Assembly: GCF_900113865.1 (NCBI RefSeq)
Contig: NZ_FOQY01000010.1
Coordinates: forward strand, 147,555 to 211,554
Direction: 5' to 3'
From: Streptosporangium canum
Lineage (GTDB): Bacteria; Actinomycetota; Actinomycetes; Streptosporangiales; Streptosporangiaceae
DNA: 64,000 bases
Shown: positions 36,815-45,968 of the stretch, in pieces
Layout of the letters: each line of letters starts with the position of its first letter
Numbering within the stretch: the stretch's first letter is position 1
Notes under the pieces: generated by a model
Told to the model about the DNA's origin: nothing
Seen by the model: the letters and a program-made list of their open reading frames with translations, nothing else
The model's database searches: none
Translations under genes and position numbers: made by a program

Positions 36815-37597
36815 ATGTCGAACGATTTCGTATCCCCCTCCGGAGGCGGCCCCTCCGGCGCCCCCGGTCACGGTGCCCCCGGTCACGGCGCCCCCGGTTA
36901 CGGCGCCCCGGGTCACGGCGCCCCCCAGCAGCCCTACGGCCAGCAGCAGCACCAGGGCGCCCCTCCCTACGGATACGCGCCTCCCGGCTACGGGGCACCC
37001 CAGGGCCCGTCGCCGAAGACGAAGGTCAAGCCCGGCATCGGCTGGATCGTCGGCGCCTGGCTCGTCTTCGTGCTCAGCGTGATCGTCGGCATCGCCGGGT
37101 TCGCCGGCGGCATCTTCAGCGCGATCACCGACGCCGCGCCCACCAGCTCGTTCCAGCCGGGCCAGACCGTGACGGTCAAGCTCGACCCGGCGGACAAGCC
37201 CGCCATCTACGTCTCCGCCGCGACGGGCACCAAGTTCGAGTGCCAGATCCAGGGCGATCCGGGGGCCGTCAGACTCCAGCAGCCGAGCCTGGACCAGACC
37301 GTCACCTCCGACGGCGTCATCTGGGAACTGGCCCTGCGGGTGGGGGTGGACAAGGCCGGCGACTACCCGCTCACCTGCACCACCGCCGAGGGGGCGAGCG
37401 CCAAGTTCGGCGTCGGCAAGGAGATCGCCGCCGACTCGGTGGTGGGCGGGGCCGTCGCGCTGTTCGCGGTGCCGGGCCTGGGCTTCCTGCTGGCCGTCAT
37501 CGTGACGATCGTCGTGCTGGTGAAGCGGAGCGGCGCCCGCAAGCGCCAGGCCGCCGCGGCGGGACAGTGGGGACAGCCGGGACCGTACGGCAGGTGA
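36815..37597 (+). CDS. membrane protein with Gly/Pro/His-rich N terminus
   Basis: 260 residues. The N-terminal 65 residues are low-complexity, with the tandem GAPGHGAPGHGAPGYGAPGH (15-base DNA period). A membrane helix spans about 76-99, an extracytoplasmic beta-rich region (about 105-205) with two Cys (FECQIQ, LTCTTA) follows, then a second helix (about 212-235) and a basic tail. Such proteins with a disordered head are common in actinomycetes, often next to DUF4870-type proteins, as here. The function is unknown. It is divergent from hrcA. Confidence 0.72.
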   Translation: MSNDFVSPSGGGPSGAPGHGAPGHGAPGYGAPGHGAPQQPYGQQQHQGAPPYGYAPPGYGAPQGPSPKTKVKPGIGWIVGAWLVFVLSVIVGIAGFAGGIFSAITDAAPTSSFQPGQTVTVKLDPADKPAIYVSAATGTKFECQIQGDPGAVRLQQPSLDQTVTSDGVIWELALRVGVDKAGDYPLTCTTAEGASAKFGVGKEIAADSVVGGAVALFAVPGLGFLLAVIVTIVVLVKRSGARKRQAAAAGQWGQPGPYGR

Positions 37598-37648
37598 TCG
37601 CGGCTTTTGCTACCGTCCACTTGATCCCCGAGAGAGAGTGGGCGGCCG

Positions 37649-38494
37649 GTGATGTACGAGCGTGACGTGCTGTCGGAGGACTGGCGGCGCCCCCTCAGGG
37701 GGAAGATCCCCCAGGTCCCCGCAGAGCTCGACCTGGTCGTGGAGGACGCCGACGGCGGCTTCTGCGGCGCCGTGGTGGCCTGCGACAAGGAGGCCGTCAC
37801 GCTTGAGGACCGGTTCGGGCGACGGCGGCTGTTTCCGCTGGAGCCCGCCGCGTTCCTCCTGGAGGGCAAGGTGGTGACGCTGGTGCGGCCCGCCGCCGCG
37901 CCGCGGGGCCCGAGGCGGAGCGCCTCGGGCTCGATCGCGGTGGAGGGCCTGCGGGCCCAGGTGGCCAAGGAGAGCCGGATCTACGTGGAGGGCGTGCACG
38001 ACGCCGCGCTCGTGGAGAAGGTCTGGGGCCACGACCTCCGGGTGGAGGGCGTGGTCGTGGAGTATCTCGAGGGGGTCGACCACCTGCCTTCGATCGTCGA
38101 GGAGTTCGAGCCCGGCCCCGGCCGCCGCCTGGGCGTGCTCGTCGACCACCTGGTCCCCGGCTCGAAGGAGAGCCGGATCGCCGCCCAGGTCTCCGCACCG
38201 CACGTGCTGATCGTCGGGCACCCGTTCGTCGACGTCTGGCAGGCGGTCAAGCCCTCGGTGCTGAAGATCGCCTCCTGGCCGTCGGTGCCGCGCGGCGTAC
38301 CCTGGAAAGAAGGGGTCATCGCCGCTCTGGGCTGGGATCTGGAGCCCGGTGACGCCTGGCGCCGCATTCTCGGATCGGTGGCCACCTACGCCGATCTGGA
38401 GCCGGAGCTTCTCGGCCCGGTCGAGGAACTGATCGACTTCGTGACGGTTCCCGGCGAGGATGGCCAACCCCACACCCATCAGGAGGGGTCATGA
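37649..38494 (+). CDS. DUF3097 family protein
   Basis: 281 residues from the GTG at 37649. The DUF3097 pattern is clear: YERDVLSEDWRRPLRGKIPQ, then KESRIYVEGVHDAALVEKVWGHDLRVEGV (TOPRIM-like EG/DxD arrangement), YLEGVDHLPSIVEEF, GRRLGVLVDHLVPGSKESRIA and VLIVGHPFVDVWQAVKP. The family is restricted to actinobacteria and the role is unknown; the TOPRIM resemblance hints at nucleic acid handling. It ends with a 4-bp overlap to the DUF4870 gene, so they share a transcript. Confidence 0.88.
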   Translation: MMYERDVLSEDWRRPLRGKIPQVPAELDLVVEDADGGFCGAVVACDKEAVTLEDRFGRRRLFPLEPAAFLLEGKVVTLVRPAAAPRGPRRSASGSIAVEGLRAQVAKESRIYVEGVHDAALVEKVWGHDLRVEGVVVEYLEGVDHLPSIVEEFEPGPGRRLGVLVDHLVPGSKESRIAAQVSAPHVLIVGHPFVDVWQAVKPSVLKIASWPSVPRGVPWKEGVIAALGWDLEPGDAWRRILGSVATYADLEPELLGPVEELIDFVTVPGEDGQPHTHQEGS

Positions 38495-39174
38495 GCGACA
38501 GTCCCGAGGAACCGCGGCCCGGGTCCGCGGACGACGAGCCCACCGGGCACACCGGCCGGCCGTCCCAGCCCGGCTACCCCCCACCGCCCCAGCCCGGCTA
38601 TACCTCGCCCGGCTACACCCAGCCCGGCCACACCCAGCCTCAGCCCGGCCAGGACCACACCCGGCCCGGCCACACCCAGCCTCAGCCCGGCCAGGGCTAC
38701 CCGCCACCGGCCGCGTCGCCGTACGGATCGGACGGCCACGACTACCGGCAGAGTCATCAGGGCGGCTACCAGGGGGCGTATCCGCCGCCCGGCGCCTACG
38801 GCCCGCCGCCCGGCTACGGATACCCGGCGCCGCCGGGGACGTACGGCCCGCGGCCCGGGAGCGACGACACCACCATGGCCATGCTCGCCCATCTGCTGGG
38901 CCTGCTGACCTGGTTCGTCGGCCCGCTGGTGGTCTATCTCGCGAAGAAGGACGACTCCCCCTACGTGCGGGACCAGGCGGCCGAGGCGCTCAACTTCCAG
39001 CTCACCCTGATGATCGCCTATTTCGTCTCCTGGATCCTGGCGTTCGTGCTGATCGGCTTCATCCTGATGTTCGTGGTGTGGATCGGGTCGATCATTTTGA
39101 TGATCGTCGCCGCCGTAGCGGCCAGCCGGGGCGAGAGGTACCGCTATCCGTTGAACATCCGCTTCATCAGCTGA
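38491..39174 (+). CDS. DUF4870 (Tic20-like) membrane protein
   Basis: 227 residues. A Pro/Gly/Tyr/Gln-rich disordered head (1-125) with repeats such as GYTQPGHTQPQPGQ precedes the DUF4870 domain: TTMAMLAHLLGLLTWFVGPL, VVYLAKKDDSPYVRDQAAEA, LNFQLTLMIAYFVSWIL, and ends RYRYPLNIRFIS, the highly conserved family ending. Three to four membrane helices. It is coupled to DUF3097. DUF4870 proteins are widespread and uncharacterised, with proposed Tic20-like fold. Confidence 0.87.
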   Translation: MSDSPEEPRPGSADDEPTGHTGRPSQPGYPPPPQPGYTSPGYTQPGHTQPQPGQDHTRPGHTQPQPGQGYPPPAASPYGSDGHDYRQSHQGGYQGAYPPPGAYGPPPGYGYPAPPGTYGPRPGSDDTTMAMLAHLLGLLTWFVGPLVVYLAKKDDSPYVRDQAAEALNFQLTLMIAYFVSWILAFVLIGFILMFVVWIGSIILMIVAAVAASRGERYRYPLNIRFIS

Positions 39175-39226
39175 CCGGCGACGCACGCCCGGCACTTACA
39201 TCTCCCCCGGGCCTCGTCGGCGGCTC

Positions 39227-40438
39227 TCAGGTCAGATCACGCACCAGGGCGTCGGCCAGCAGGCGGCCGCGCAGTGTCAGCACCGCGCGGCCCGCCTTGA
39301 ACGGCTCCATCTCCAGCAGGCCGTCGGCCAGCGCCCGGGCGACGACCGGCGGCCTTTCGATCTCCCTGAGCGGGAAGCCCCGGACGAGCCTGAGCTCCAG
39401 CATCAGCCGCTCCACCGCTCTGTCCTGCGGAGTCAGCACCTCGCGCGCGTGCGCGGGCGAGACGCCGGAGGCCAGGCGCTGGGCGTAGGCCGCCGGATGC
39501 TTGACGTTCCACCAGCGGGTGCCGCCGACGTGGCTGTGCGCGCCGGGGCCGACGCCCCACCAGTCGCCGCCGGTCCAGTAGAGCAGGTTGTGCCGGCAGC
39601 GTCCGGCCTCCGAGGTCGCCCAGTTGGACACCTCGTACCACTCGAAGCCGGCTTCGGCGAGCATGGCGTCGGCGATGAGATAGCGATCGGCGGCCACGTC
39701 GTCGTCGGGCATCGGCAGCTCGCCGCGCCGGATCCTGGCCGCCAACCTGGTGCCGTCCTCCACGATCAGCGAGTAGGCGGACACGTGGTCGGGCCCGGCC
39801 TCGATCGCCGCGGCCAGCGAGGCCCGCCAGTCGTCGTCGCTCTCCCCCGGCGTGCTGTAGATCAGGTCCAGGTTGACGTGGTCGAACCCGGCCTCCCTGG
39901 CCTCCCGTACGGCCCGCGCCGGGCGGCCGGGAGTGTGCCGGCGCTCCAGCACCTCCAGCACGTGCGCACGGGCGCTCTGCATGCCGAAGCTCATCCGGGT
40001 GAACCCGCCGGCGCGCAGCTCGGACAGGTAGGCCGGGTCCACCGACTCGGGGTTGGCCTCGGTGGTCACCTCGGCGCCGGGAGCGAGCCCGAACTCCTCC
40101 TCGATCGCACCCAGGATCCGGACCAGGTCCCCGGCGGGCAGCAGGGTGGGGGTGCCTCCGCCGAAGAACACGGTCTCGACCGGGAGGTCCGCGTCGCCCA
40201 GGTTGGCCCGTGCCCGCCGTACCTCGTCGACGGCGGTGTCGGCGTAGTCCTTGTGCGAGGCGCCGGGGCCGAGCTCGGACGCCGTGTAGGTGTTGAAGTC
40301 GCAGTAACCGCAGCGGGTCACGCAGAAGGGCACGTGGACGTAGAAACCGAACGGACGCCCGCCGAGCCCGTGGAGCGCGCTGTCGGGGAGCCGGCCCGAG
40401 GCCGGTACGGGATCACCGTCGGGAAGAGTGGATGGCAC
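39227..40438 (-). CDS. hemW: radical SAM protein HemW (coproporphyrinogen III oxidase-like)
   Basis: 403 residues from the GTG at 40438 (MPSTLPDGDPVPASGRLPDS), which matches the usual actinobacterial start. The radical SAM site is HVPFCVTRCGYCDF (CxxxCxxC, about 34-46), followed by VFFGGGTPTLLP and NLDLIYSTPGES. The extra Cys position of true HemN is lacking, and the sequence fits HemW, a heme-binding protein thought to insert heme, not an oxidase. The C-terminal HemN-type winged region is complete. It stands in the usual lepA-hemW-hrcA-dnaJ order. Confidence 0.93.
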   Translation of the reverse strand: MPSTLPDGDPVPASGRLPDSALHGLGGRPFGFYVHVPFCVTRCGYCDFNTYTASELGPGASHKDYADTAVDEVRRARANLGDADLPVETVFFGGGTPTLLPAGDLVRILGAIEEEFGLAPGAEVTTEANPESVDPAYLSELRAGGFTRMSFGMQSARAHVLEVLERRHTPGRPARAVREAREAGFDHVNLDLIYSTPGESDDDWRASLAAAIEAGPDHVSAYSLIVEDGTRLAARIRRGELPMPDDDVAADRYLIADAMLAEAGFEWYEVSNWATSEAGRCRHNLLYWTGGDWWGVGPGAHSHVGGTRWWNVKHPAAYAQRLASGVSPAHAREVLTPQDRAVERLMLELRLVRGFPLREIERPPVVARALADGLLEMEPFKAGRAVLTLRGRLLADALVRDLT

Positions 40439-40500
40439 GACACCAAGTCTGCCGCTCCGGCCGCGATGCCCGGACCGTGACTCCCCACCGGACCGCTGCG

Positions 40501-40650
40501 CGCCCACTGACCACGGAGCCGTACGGCGGTCCGCCCACGCATCACGGAGCCGTACGGCAGCACGCACGCATCGCGGAGCCGTACGGCGGTCCGCCCACGC
40601 ATCGCGGAACCGTACGGCAGCGCCCCCACGCATCGCGGAGCGGCACGACG
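40501..40650. repeat. tandem minisatellite, about five copies of 29-31 bp
   Basis: The core GGAGCCGTACGGC or a close variant recurs at 40515, 40546, 40575, 40606 and 40637, giving periods of 31, 29, 31 and 31 bp with the surrounding CGCCCACGCATCGC conserved. Copies touch each other with no unique spacers, so this is not a CRISPR array. It lies just upstream of hemW. Confidence 0.8.
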
Positions 40651-40771
40651 GCCGTCCGACGCGGCCGTGGAATCGTGCGGCGGAACGGGGGCGTACGCCC
40701 CGGTTACCGCTATGCGGCAAATCCACGGAAGACCGTTGACGCTCAGTTCGCCCAGGTCTACGATCCGGGAA

Positions 40772-40798
40772 AACTTAAAGGAAAGTTTCCTATAAGTT
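40772..40798. promoter_or_regulatory. 27-bp palindromic operator overlapping the chitinase promoter
   Basis: Arms 40772-40784 (AACTTAAAGGAAA) and 40786-40798 (TTTCCTATAAGTT) match at 12 of 13 positions around a single base. The sequence TATAAG (40791-40796) in the right arm is a good -10 element located about 28 bases before the start codon, so a protein bound here would block transcription. The bound regulator is unknown. Confidence 0.65.
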
Positions 40799-40823
40799 AC
40801 CCCCCCAGCAGGTGGAGAAGCCC

Positions 40824-42101
40824 GTGCAGAGACTCCTCCGGAACACGCTCGCGGCGGCCCTCGCCGCCGGTCTGACGGCCCTGGCCGCACCGGTGCCCGC
40901 CCAGGCCCAGGCACATCCGGACCACGGCGACCGCTTCAAGCGCGTCGCCTATTTCGTTCAGTGGGGCATCTACGGCCGTAACTACCACGTCAAGGACATC
41001 GACACCACCGGTGCGGCGGCCAAGCTCACCCATATCAATTACGCGTTCGGATTCGTCGGCGCCGATGGCGGCTGCGTCTCCTCCGACGCCTGGGCCGACT
41101 GGCAGCGCCCGGTGCCCGCCGACCAGAGCGTGGACGGCGCCGCCGACGCCGACGGCCAGGCCCTCAACGGCAACCTGAACCAGCTGAAGAAGCTCAAGGC
41201 CAAGCACCCCGGCCTCAAGGCGATGATCTCGCTCGGCGGCTGGAGCGGCTCGAAGTACTTCTCCGACGCGGTGCTCACCGCCGAGGGCCGTACCAAGCTG
41301 GCGGCCTCCTGCGTGGACCTGTGGCTCAAGGGCAACCTGCCCGGCGCCGCGCCCGGCGCGGGAGCGGGCGTCTTCGACGGCATCGATCTGGACTGGGAGT
41401 GGCCGGGCTCCTCCGGCGCCGACGGCAACGTCATCAGGCCCGAGGACAAGCGCAACTTCACGCTGTTCACCGCCGAGCTCCGCCGCCAGATGAACGACTT
41501 CGACCGCAAGAGCGAGCTGAGCGCCTACCTGCCCGCCGCGGCGGCGAAGATCGACTCGGGCTTCGAGGTGCGCGAGCTCTTCAGGCACTTCACCTTCGCC
41601 ACCGTCCAGGGCTACGACCTGCGCGGCTCGTGGGAGACCGTCACCGGCCACAACGGCAACCTGTTCACCGACCGGCGCGACCCCAACACGGTGAAGTACA
41701 GCGTGGACCAGACCGTCCGCGACTACCTGTCGCGTGGCGCCCCGGCCAGGAAGATCGTGGTCGGCGTCCCGGCCTACGGCCAGGGCTGGACCGGCGTCAC
41801 CGGCGGCGGCAACGGCCTGTTCAAGGGCGCCACCGGCCCCGCCCCGGGCACCTGGGCCGCCGGTGTCGACGACTACGAGAACCTCGTCAAGAAGCCCGGC
41901 AAGCGCTACCGCGACCTGCGGACCGGCGCCGCCTGGATCTACGACGGCAACGAGTTCTGGTCATACGACGACCCCACCACGGTCACCCAGAAGGCGGCCT
42001 ACATCCGCCTGAAGGGCCTCGGCGGCTCCATGATGTGGTCCATCGACCAGGACGACGCCAAGGCCTCGCTGACCTCGGCGCTCTACAGCGTCCTGCGCTG
42101 A
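40824..42101 (+). CDS. secreted chitinase, glycoside hydrolase family 18
   Basis: 425 residues. The GTG start at 40824 is preceded by GGTGGAGAAG at 7 bases; the GTG at 40812 overlaps that site. A Sec-type signal peptide (MQRLLRNTLAAALAAGLTAL, cleavage after AQA) precedes one GH18 barrel with the SxGG strand ISLGGWSGS (about 135-143) and the catalytic DGIDLDWEW (185-193; Glu192). LSAYLPAAAAKID and the terminal GGSMMWSIDQDD are also typical of bacterial chitinases. It has no chitin-binding or fibronectin domain. It is preceded by a palindromic operator, so it is probably induced by chitin products. Confidence 0.93.
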   Translation: MQRLLRNTLAAALAAGLTALAAPVPAQAQAHPDHGDRFKRVAYFVQWGIYGRNYHVKDIDTTGAAAKLTHINYAFGFVGADGGCVSSDAWADWQRPVPADQSVDGAADADGQALNGNLNQLKKLKAKHPGLKAMISLGGWSGSKYFSDAVLTAEGRTKLAASCVDLWLKGNLPGAAPGAGAGVFDGIDLDWEWPGSSGADGNVIRPEDKRNFTLFTAELRRQMNDFDRKSELSAYLPAAAAKIDSGFEVRELFRHFTFATVQGYDLRGSWETVTGHNGNLFTDRRDPNTVKYSVDQTVRDYLSRGAPARKIVVGVPAYGQGWTGVTGGGNGLFKGATGPAPGTWAAGVDDYENLVKKPGKRYRDLRTGAAWIYDGNEFWSYDDPTTVTQKAAYIRLKGLGGSMMWSIDQDDAKASLTSALYSVLR

Positions 42102-42235
42102 GGCGCCCGTCCCACAGACCGGGCGGGGCCGCAGGTCCTGGGTCACCGGCGACCCCGCCCGCACGTCTGCGCCTCCGCTCCGCACCCGCTCGGCGATCTC
42201 GTCGCCGTGGGCGGAGCGGGCGGCGCATCGGCTCC

Positions 42236-42335
42236 CGGTCACCTTGGCGACCCGGAAAGCCCCGGTGACCGGGACGACCCGAAAGGCCCTGTCACCGTGG
42301 CGGCCCGGAAGGCCCCGGTGACCGTGACGCCGCCC
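42236..42335. repeat. imperfect tandem repeat, about 27-bp unit
   Basis: Units resembling GGTGACCGGGACGACCCGAA followed by AGGCCCC occur about three and a half times between the convergent chitinase and lepA genes. The variation GGTCACC/GGTGACC makes neighbouring units partly complementary, so the region can fold and could end transcription. Confidence 0.6.
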
Positions 42336-42388
42336 CGATCGCGGGGTGGGCCGGCATCCACCGGCTCACCCCCGAGGGCCGGGAGCGG

Positions 42389-44227
42389 CTACTTCTTGGC
42401 CTTGTCGGTGGACGACTCGGTGGACAGCGCGGCGACGAAGGCCTCCTGGGGGACCTCCACCCGGCCGACCATCTTCATCCGCTTCTTGCCCTCCTTCTGC
42501 TTCTCCAGCAGCTTGCGCTTACGGGAGATGTCGCCGCCGTAGCACTTGGCGAGGACGTCCTTGCGGATGGCGCGGATGTTCTCACGGGCGATGACCCGGG
42601 CGCCGATGGCGGCCTGGATCGGCACCTCGAACTGCTGCCTCGGGATGAGCTCGCGGAGCTTCTTGGCCATCTCCACCCCGTAGGCGTAGGCCTTGTCCTT
42701 GTGGACGATGGCGCTGAAGGCGTCCACGGCCTCACCCTGGAGCAGGATGTCGACCTTGACCAGCTCGGACTCCTGCTCGCCGGAGGGCTCGTAGTCCAGC
42801 GAGGCGTAACCGCGCGTGCGGGACTTGAGCTGGTCGAAGAAGTCGAAGATGATCTCGCCGAGCGGCATGGTGTAGCGGATCTCGACGCGGTCCTCCGACA
42901 GGTAGTCCATGCCCTGCAGGTTGCCCCGGCGGTTCTGGCAGAGCTCCATGATGGCGCCGATGAACTCCGAGGGGACCAGCACCGTGGACTTCACCATCGG
43001 CTCGAAGACCTTTTCGACCTTGCCCGTGGGGAACTCCGAGGGGTTGGTGACGGTGACCTCCTTACCGTCCTCCATGATCACCTGGTAGACCACGTTGGGC
43101 GCGGTGGAGATGAGCGAGAGGTTGAACTCCCGCTCCAGGCGCTCACGGACGATCTCCATGTGGAGCAGGCCGAGGAAGCCGCAGCGGAAGCCGAAGCCGA
43201 GGGCCGCGGAGGTCTCCGGCTCGTAGACCAGGGCGGCGTCGTTGAGCTGGAGCTTGTCCAGCGCCTCGCGGAGCTCGGGGTAGTCGTCGCCGTCGATCGG
43301 GTAGAGCCCCGAGAAGACCATCGGCTTGGGGTGCTCGTAGCCGCTGAGCGCCTTGGCGGCCGGCCGCGCGACGGAGGTCACGGTGTCGCCGACCCGCGAC
43401 TGGCGGACGTCCTTCACACCGGTGATGAGGTAGCCCACCTCGCCGACGCCGAGCCCCTTGTCGGCGATCTTCGGCTCCGGCGAGATGACGCCGATCTCCA
43501 GCGTCTCGTGGGCCGCGGCGGTGGACATCATCAGGATGCGCTCGCGCTTGCCCAGGTGACCGTCCATGACCCGGACGTAGGTGATCACGCCGCGGTAGGT
43601 GTCGTAGACGGAGTCGAAGATCAGCGCGCGGGCGGGCGCGTCGGCGTCGCCGACCGGGGCCGGAACGTTCTGGACGACGTGGTCGAGCAGCTCCCGGACG
43701 CCCACACCGGTCTTGCCGGAGACCTTCAGCACGTCCTCCGGCTCGCAGCCGATGAGGTGGGCGATCTCCGCGGCGTACTTCTCCGGCTGCGCGGCGGGAA
43801 GGTCGATCTTGTTGAGCACCGGGATGATCGTCATGTCGTTGTTCATGGCCAGGTAGAGGTTGGCCAGCGTCTGCGCCTCGATCCCCTGCGCGGCGTCGAC
43901 CAGCAGGATGGCGCCCTCGCACGCCTGGAGCGAGCGGGACACCTCGTAGGTGAAGTCGACGTGCCCGGGGGTGTCGATCATGTTGAGGACGTAGTCGGTG
44001 TCGCCCACCTGCCACGGCAGCCGGACCGCCTGCGACTTGATGGTGATGCCGCGCTCGCGCTCGATGTCCATCCGATCGAGGTACTGGGCGCGCATTGAGC
44101 GGTCGTCGACCACGCCGGTGATCTGCAACATGCGGTCGGCAAGCGTTGACTTGCCATGGTCGATATGCGCGATGATGCAGAAGTTGCGGATCACCGCGGG
44201 ATCGGTCTGGCCAGGCTGAATGCGCAC
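42389..44227 (-). CDS. lepA: elongation factor 4 (LepA)
   Basis: 612 residues from the GTG at 44227 ([20 protein letters not shown]), matching the usual actinobacterial start; a 32-residue longer frame upstream lacks conservation. The GTPase domain has [15 protein letters not shown] (G1), [16 protein letters not shown] (G3), NKIDLPAA (G4), and the LepA-specific C terminus includes YASLDYEP and [38 protein letters not shown]. LepA back-translocates or helps initiation and ribosome assembly. It follows the divergent GH18-like gene and precedes hemW as usual. Confidence 0.97.
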   Translation of the reverse strand: MRIQPGQTDPAVIRNFCIIAHIDHGKSTLADRMLQITGVVDDRSMRAQYLDRMDIERERGITIKSQAVRLPWQVGDTDYVLNMIDTPGHVDFTYEVSRSLQACEGAILLVDAAQGIEAQTLANLYLAMNNDMTIIPVLNKIDLPAAQPEKYAAEIAHLIGCEPEDVLKVSGKTGVGVRELLDHVVQNVPAPVGDADAPARALIFDSVYDTYRGVITYVRVMDGHLGKRERILMMSTAAAHETLEIGVISPEPKIADKGLGVGEVGYLITGVKDVRQSRVGDTVTSVARPAAKALSGYEHPKPMVFSGLYPIDGDDYPELREALDKLQLNDAALVYEPETSAALGFGFRCGFLGLLHMEIVRERLEREFNLSLISTAPNVVYQVIMEDGKEVTVTNPSEFPTGKVEKVFEPMVKSTVLVPSEFIGAIMELCQNRRGNLQGMDYLSEDRVEIRYTMPLGEIIFDFFDQLKSRTRGYASLDYEPSGEQESELVKVDILLQGEAVDAFSAIVHKDKAYAYGVEMAKKLRELIPRQQFEVPIQAAIGARVIARENIRAIRKDVLAKCYGGDISRKRKLLEKQKEGKKRMKMVGRVEVPQEAFVAALSTESSTDKAKK

Positions 44228-44301
44228 CGGTGTCCGTTTCGACGGGATTGATGACGATCGACGACTGGCATACCAGCCGTCTTCCATGGTGACATGTCCG
44301 G

Positions 44302-45303
44302 GTGATTGCCCGGACCAGAGCACGGCGCGGCCTGCGGTTTCTCGCGATGGTGGCGGCCGTGCTCCTTGTGCTTCCCGGGGTGGCCGCAGCCACCCTCACG
44401 ATCCAGTTTACCGGGACACCCGCCCCGTGGGCGAAGACCACCGGTCACGACGCCCTGTGGCTCGGCCACGCGTGGGTGGACGGCCGCAAGAACGCCGCCG
44501 ATCTGAAGGAGCTGGCCGTCCGGCTGCGCAAGACGGGGATCAAGGACGTGTACGTCCACTCCGGCCCCTTCGAGTACGACGGGACGCTGCCCGCCGCCAA
44601 GCATCCCGCCGCCGAGGACTTCCTGAAGCGGTGGCGCGCGGAGCTGCCGAAGGTGCGGGTGTCGGCGTGGCTCGGCCAGAAGGTCGACGGCGGCCTGGAC
44701 CTCGACGACCCGGCCACCAGGCAGCGCGTGCTCGACAGCGTGAGCGGCGCCATGACGCTCGGCTTCGACGGCGTGCACTACAACTTCGAGCCGATCGGCA
44801 GCGGCGACACCGAGTTCCTCGATCTGCTGACCCGGACGCGCCCGATCGTCGGCGGCGGCCTGCTCTCCACCTCGACGCCGCAGATCGAACCGTTCCCGCT
44901 GACCCGCCCCGCCGTCCGCGCCGTCCTCGGCCACGACAAGTACTGGTCGCCCGAGTACTTCAAGGAGGTCGCGGCCCTCACCGACCAGGTCGCGATCATG
45001 ACCTACGACTCCGGCCTCCCCTCCGAACTGCTCTACGGCGGCCATGTCGTACGGCAGGGCGGCCTCGCGCTGGAGCTCGTGCCGCCGGAGAAGACCGTGC
45101 TGGTCGGCGCCCCGGCCTACCACGACCACAACGTGCCGTGGGTCGACGCGGCCGAGAGCGTCGCGACGGCGGCCGAGGGCGCGCGGCTGGCGCTGACCGC
45201 CTACGGCAAGCCGCGCGAGCGGTTCGGGCTGGCCCTGTACGTCGATTTCGCGGCCACGGCGGAAGACTGGGCGGAGTACGAGCGATTCTGGTCCCGTCCA
45301 TGA
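44302..45303 (+). CDS. secreted or anchored GH18-like barrel protein with altered active site
   Basis: 333 residues from GTG 44302. An N-terminal hydrophobic segment (about 10-30) is a signal peptide or anchor. The GH18-like barrel shows [22 protein letters not shown], the catalytic-strand motif [11 protein letters not shown] (154-164), [11 protein letters not shown] and [12 protein letters not shown]. In DxxDxDxE terms the motif is D156-G-V-H159-Y-N161-F-E163: the acid Glu is kept, but two Asp are replaced by His and Asn. It may have a different carbohydrate substrate or just bind sugar. It is divergent from lepA and not linked to the chitinase gene by operon. Confidence 0.7.
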   Translation: MIARTRARRGLRFLAMVAAVLLVLPGVAAATLTIQFTGTPAPWAKTTGHDALWLGHAWVDGRKNAADLKELAVRLRKTGIKDVYVHSGPFEYDGTLPAAKHPAAEDFLKRWRAELPKVRVSAWLGQKVDGGLDLDDPATRQRVLDSVSGAMTLGFDGVHYNFEPIGSGDTEFLDLLTRTRPIVGGGLLSTSTPQIEPFPLTRPAVRAVLGHDKYWSPEYFKEVAALTDQVAIMTYDSGLPSELLYGGHVVRQGGLALELVPPEKTVLVGAPAYHDHNVPWVDAAESVATAAEGARLALTAYGKPRERFGLALYVDFAATAEDWAEYERFWSRP

Positions 45304-45351
45304 CGACAGCACGGTAAGCTGATCAGGCATCCCTCTGTCCAGGCAGTCGAT

Positions 45352-45381
45352 TTGAGCGACCGTCCAGGCAGTTGGTAGCCT
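45352..45381 (+). promoter_or_regulatory. probable rpsT promoter with flanking direct repeat
   Basis: TTGAGC (45352-45357) and TAGCCT (45376-45381) form -35 and -10 elements 18 bases apart, upstream of rpsT. GTCCAGGCAGT occurs twice with a 25-bp period (45337-45347 and 45362-45372), the second copy inside the promoter spacer. Confidence 0.5.
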
Positions 45382-45451
45382 GTTCAACTGCGTGTGGCGC
45401 GCCCTCTCTGCCCGCGCGCCCCACTCCGACGACATTCACCGAGGCTTCTTC

Positions 45452-45724
45452 GTGGCGAACATCAAGTCCCAGATCAAGCGCAACCGGCAGAACGAGAAGG
45501 CCCGGCTGCGTAACAAGGCTGTCAAGTCGTCCCTCAAGACGGCGGTCCGCAAGTTCCGCGAGGCTGCCGACCAGGGCAACGTCGACCAGGCCGTCGTGCT
45601 CCAGCGCGCCGCTTCCCGCCAGCTGGACAAGGCCGCCAGCAAGGGCGTGATCCACAAGAACCAGGCCGCCAACCGCAAGTCGGCGATCGCCCAGCGCGTC
45701 GTCGAGCTCTCGGCCGCCAAGTAA
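45452..45724 (+). CDS. rpsT: 30S ribosomal protein S20
   Basis: 90 residues from the GTG at 45452 ([20 protein letters not shown]), the universal S20 start; the upstream in-frame ATG at 45392 would add 20 unrelated residues. GAGG lies upstream. The protein is basic and fully helical, ending [14 protein letters not shown]20 binds 16S rRNA near the 5' domain. It lies beside holA, as in many bacteria, though with two transport/regulator genes inserted between. Confidence 0.97.
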   Translation: MANIKSQIKRNRQNEKARLRNKAVKSSLKTAVRKFREAADQGNVDQAVVLQRAASRQLDKAASKGVIHKNQAANRKSAIAQRVVELSAAK

Positions 45725-45739
45725 CCCAGGTTCTTCCGG

Positions 45740-45771
45740 ACGCCGCACCCCCCTCACGGGGGATGCGGCGT
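45740..45771 (+). terminator. rpsT terminator
   Basis: ACGCCGCA (45740-45747) pairs with TGCGGCGT (45764-45771), followed inward by one mismatch and five C-G pairs around the loop TCAC. It starts 15 bases after the rpsT stop. Confidence 0.85.
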
Positions 45772-45968
45772 TCTGGCGTTTCACCGGGATACGACGTTCC
45801 GACGGAAGCCGCCACACGCGGGCAGGACCCTCGCGCCGGCATGCGGGCGCCGCCGGCCGTATCAGCAGCCCTGCCTCAGTGGACGAGCGCAGCCGCACGT
45901 GACAGGGACCCCGTTCCGGCGGGCGGGAGCCGTCACCCGGCTCGGGCGATTCACCGGACCGGTCCGGA

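Noticed and set aside
39227-40438. Oxygen-independent coproporphyrinogen oxidase HemN
   Set aside because: Length, genomic order with lepA/hrcA and the simple CxxxCxxC fit HemW, which is not a proven oxidase.
40501-40650. Possible CRISPR array
   Set aside because: Units are contiguous with 29-31-bp periods, with no unique spacers and no cas genes nearby.
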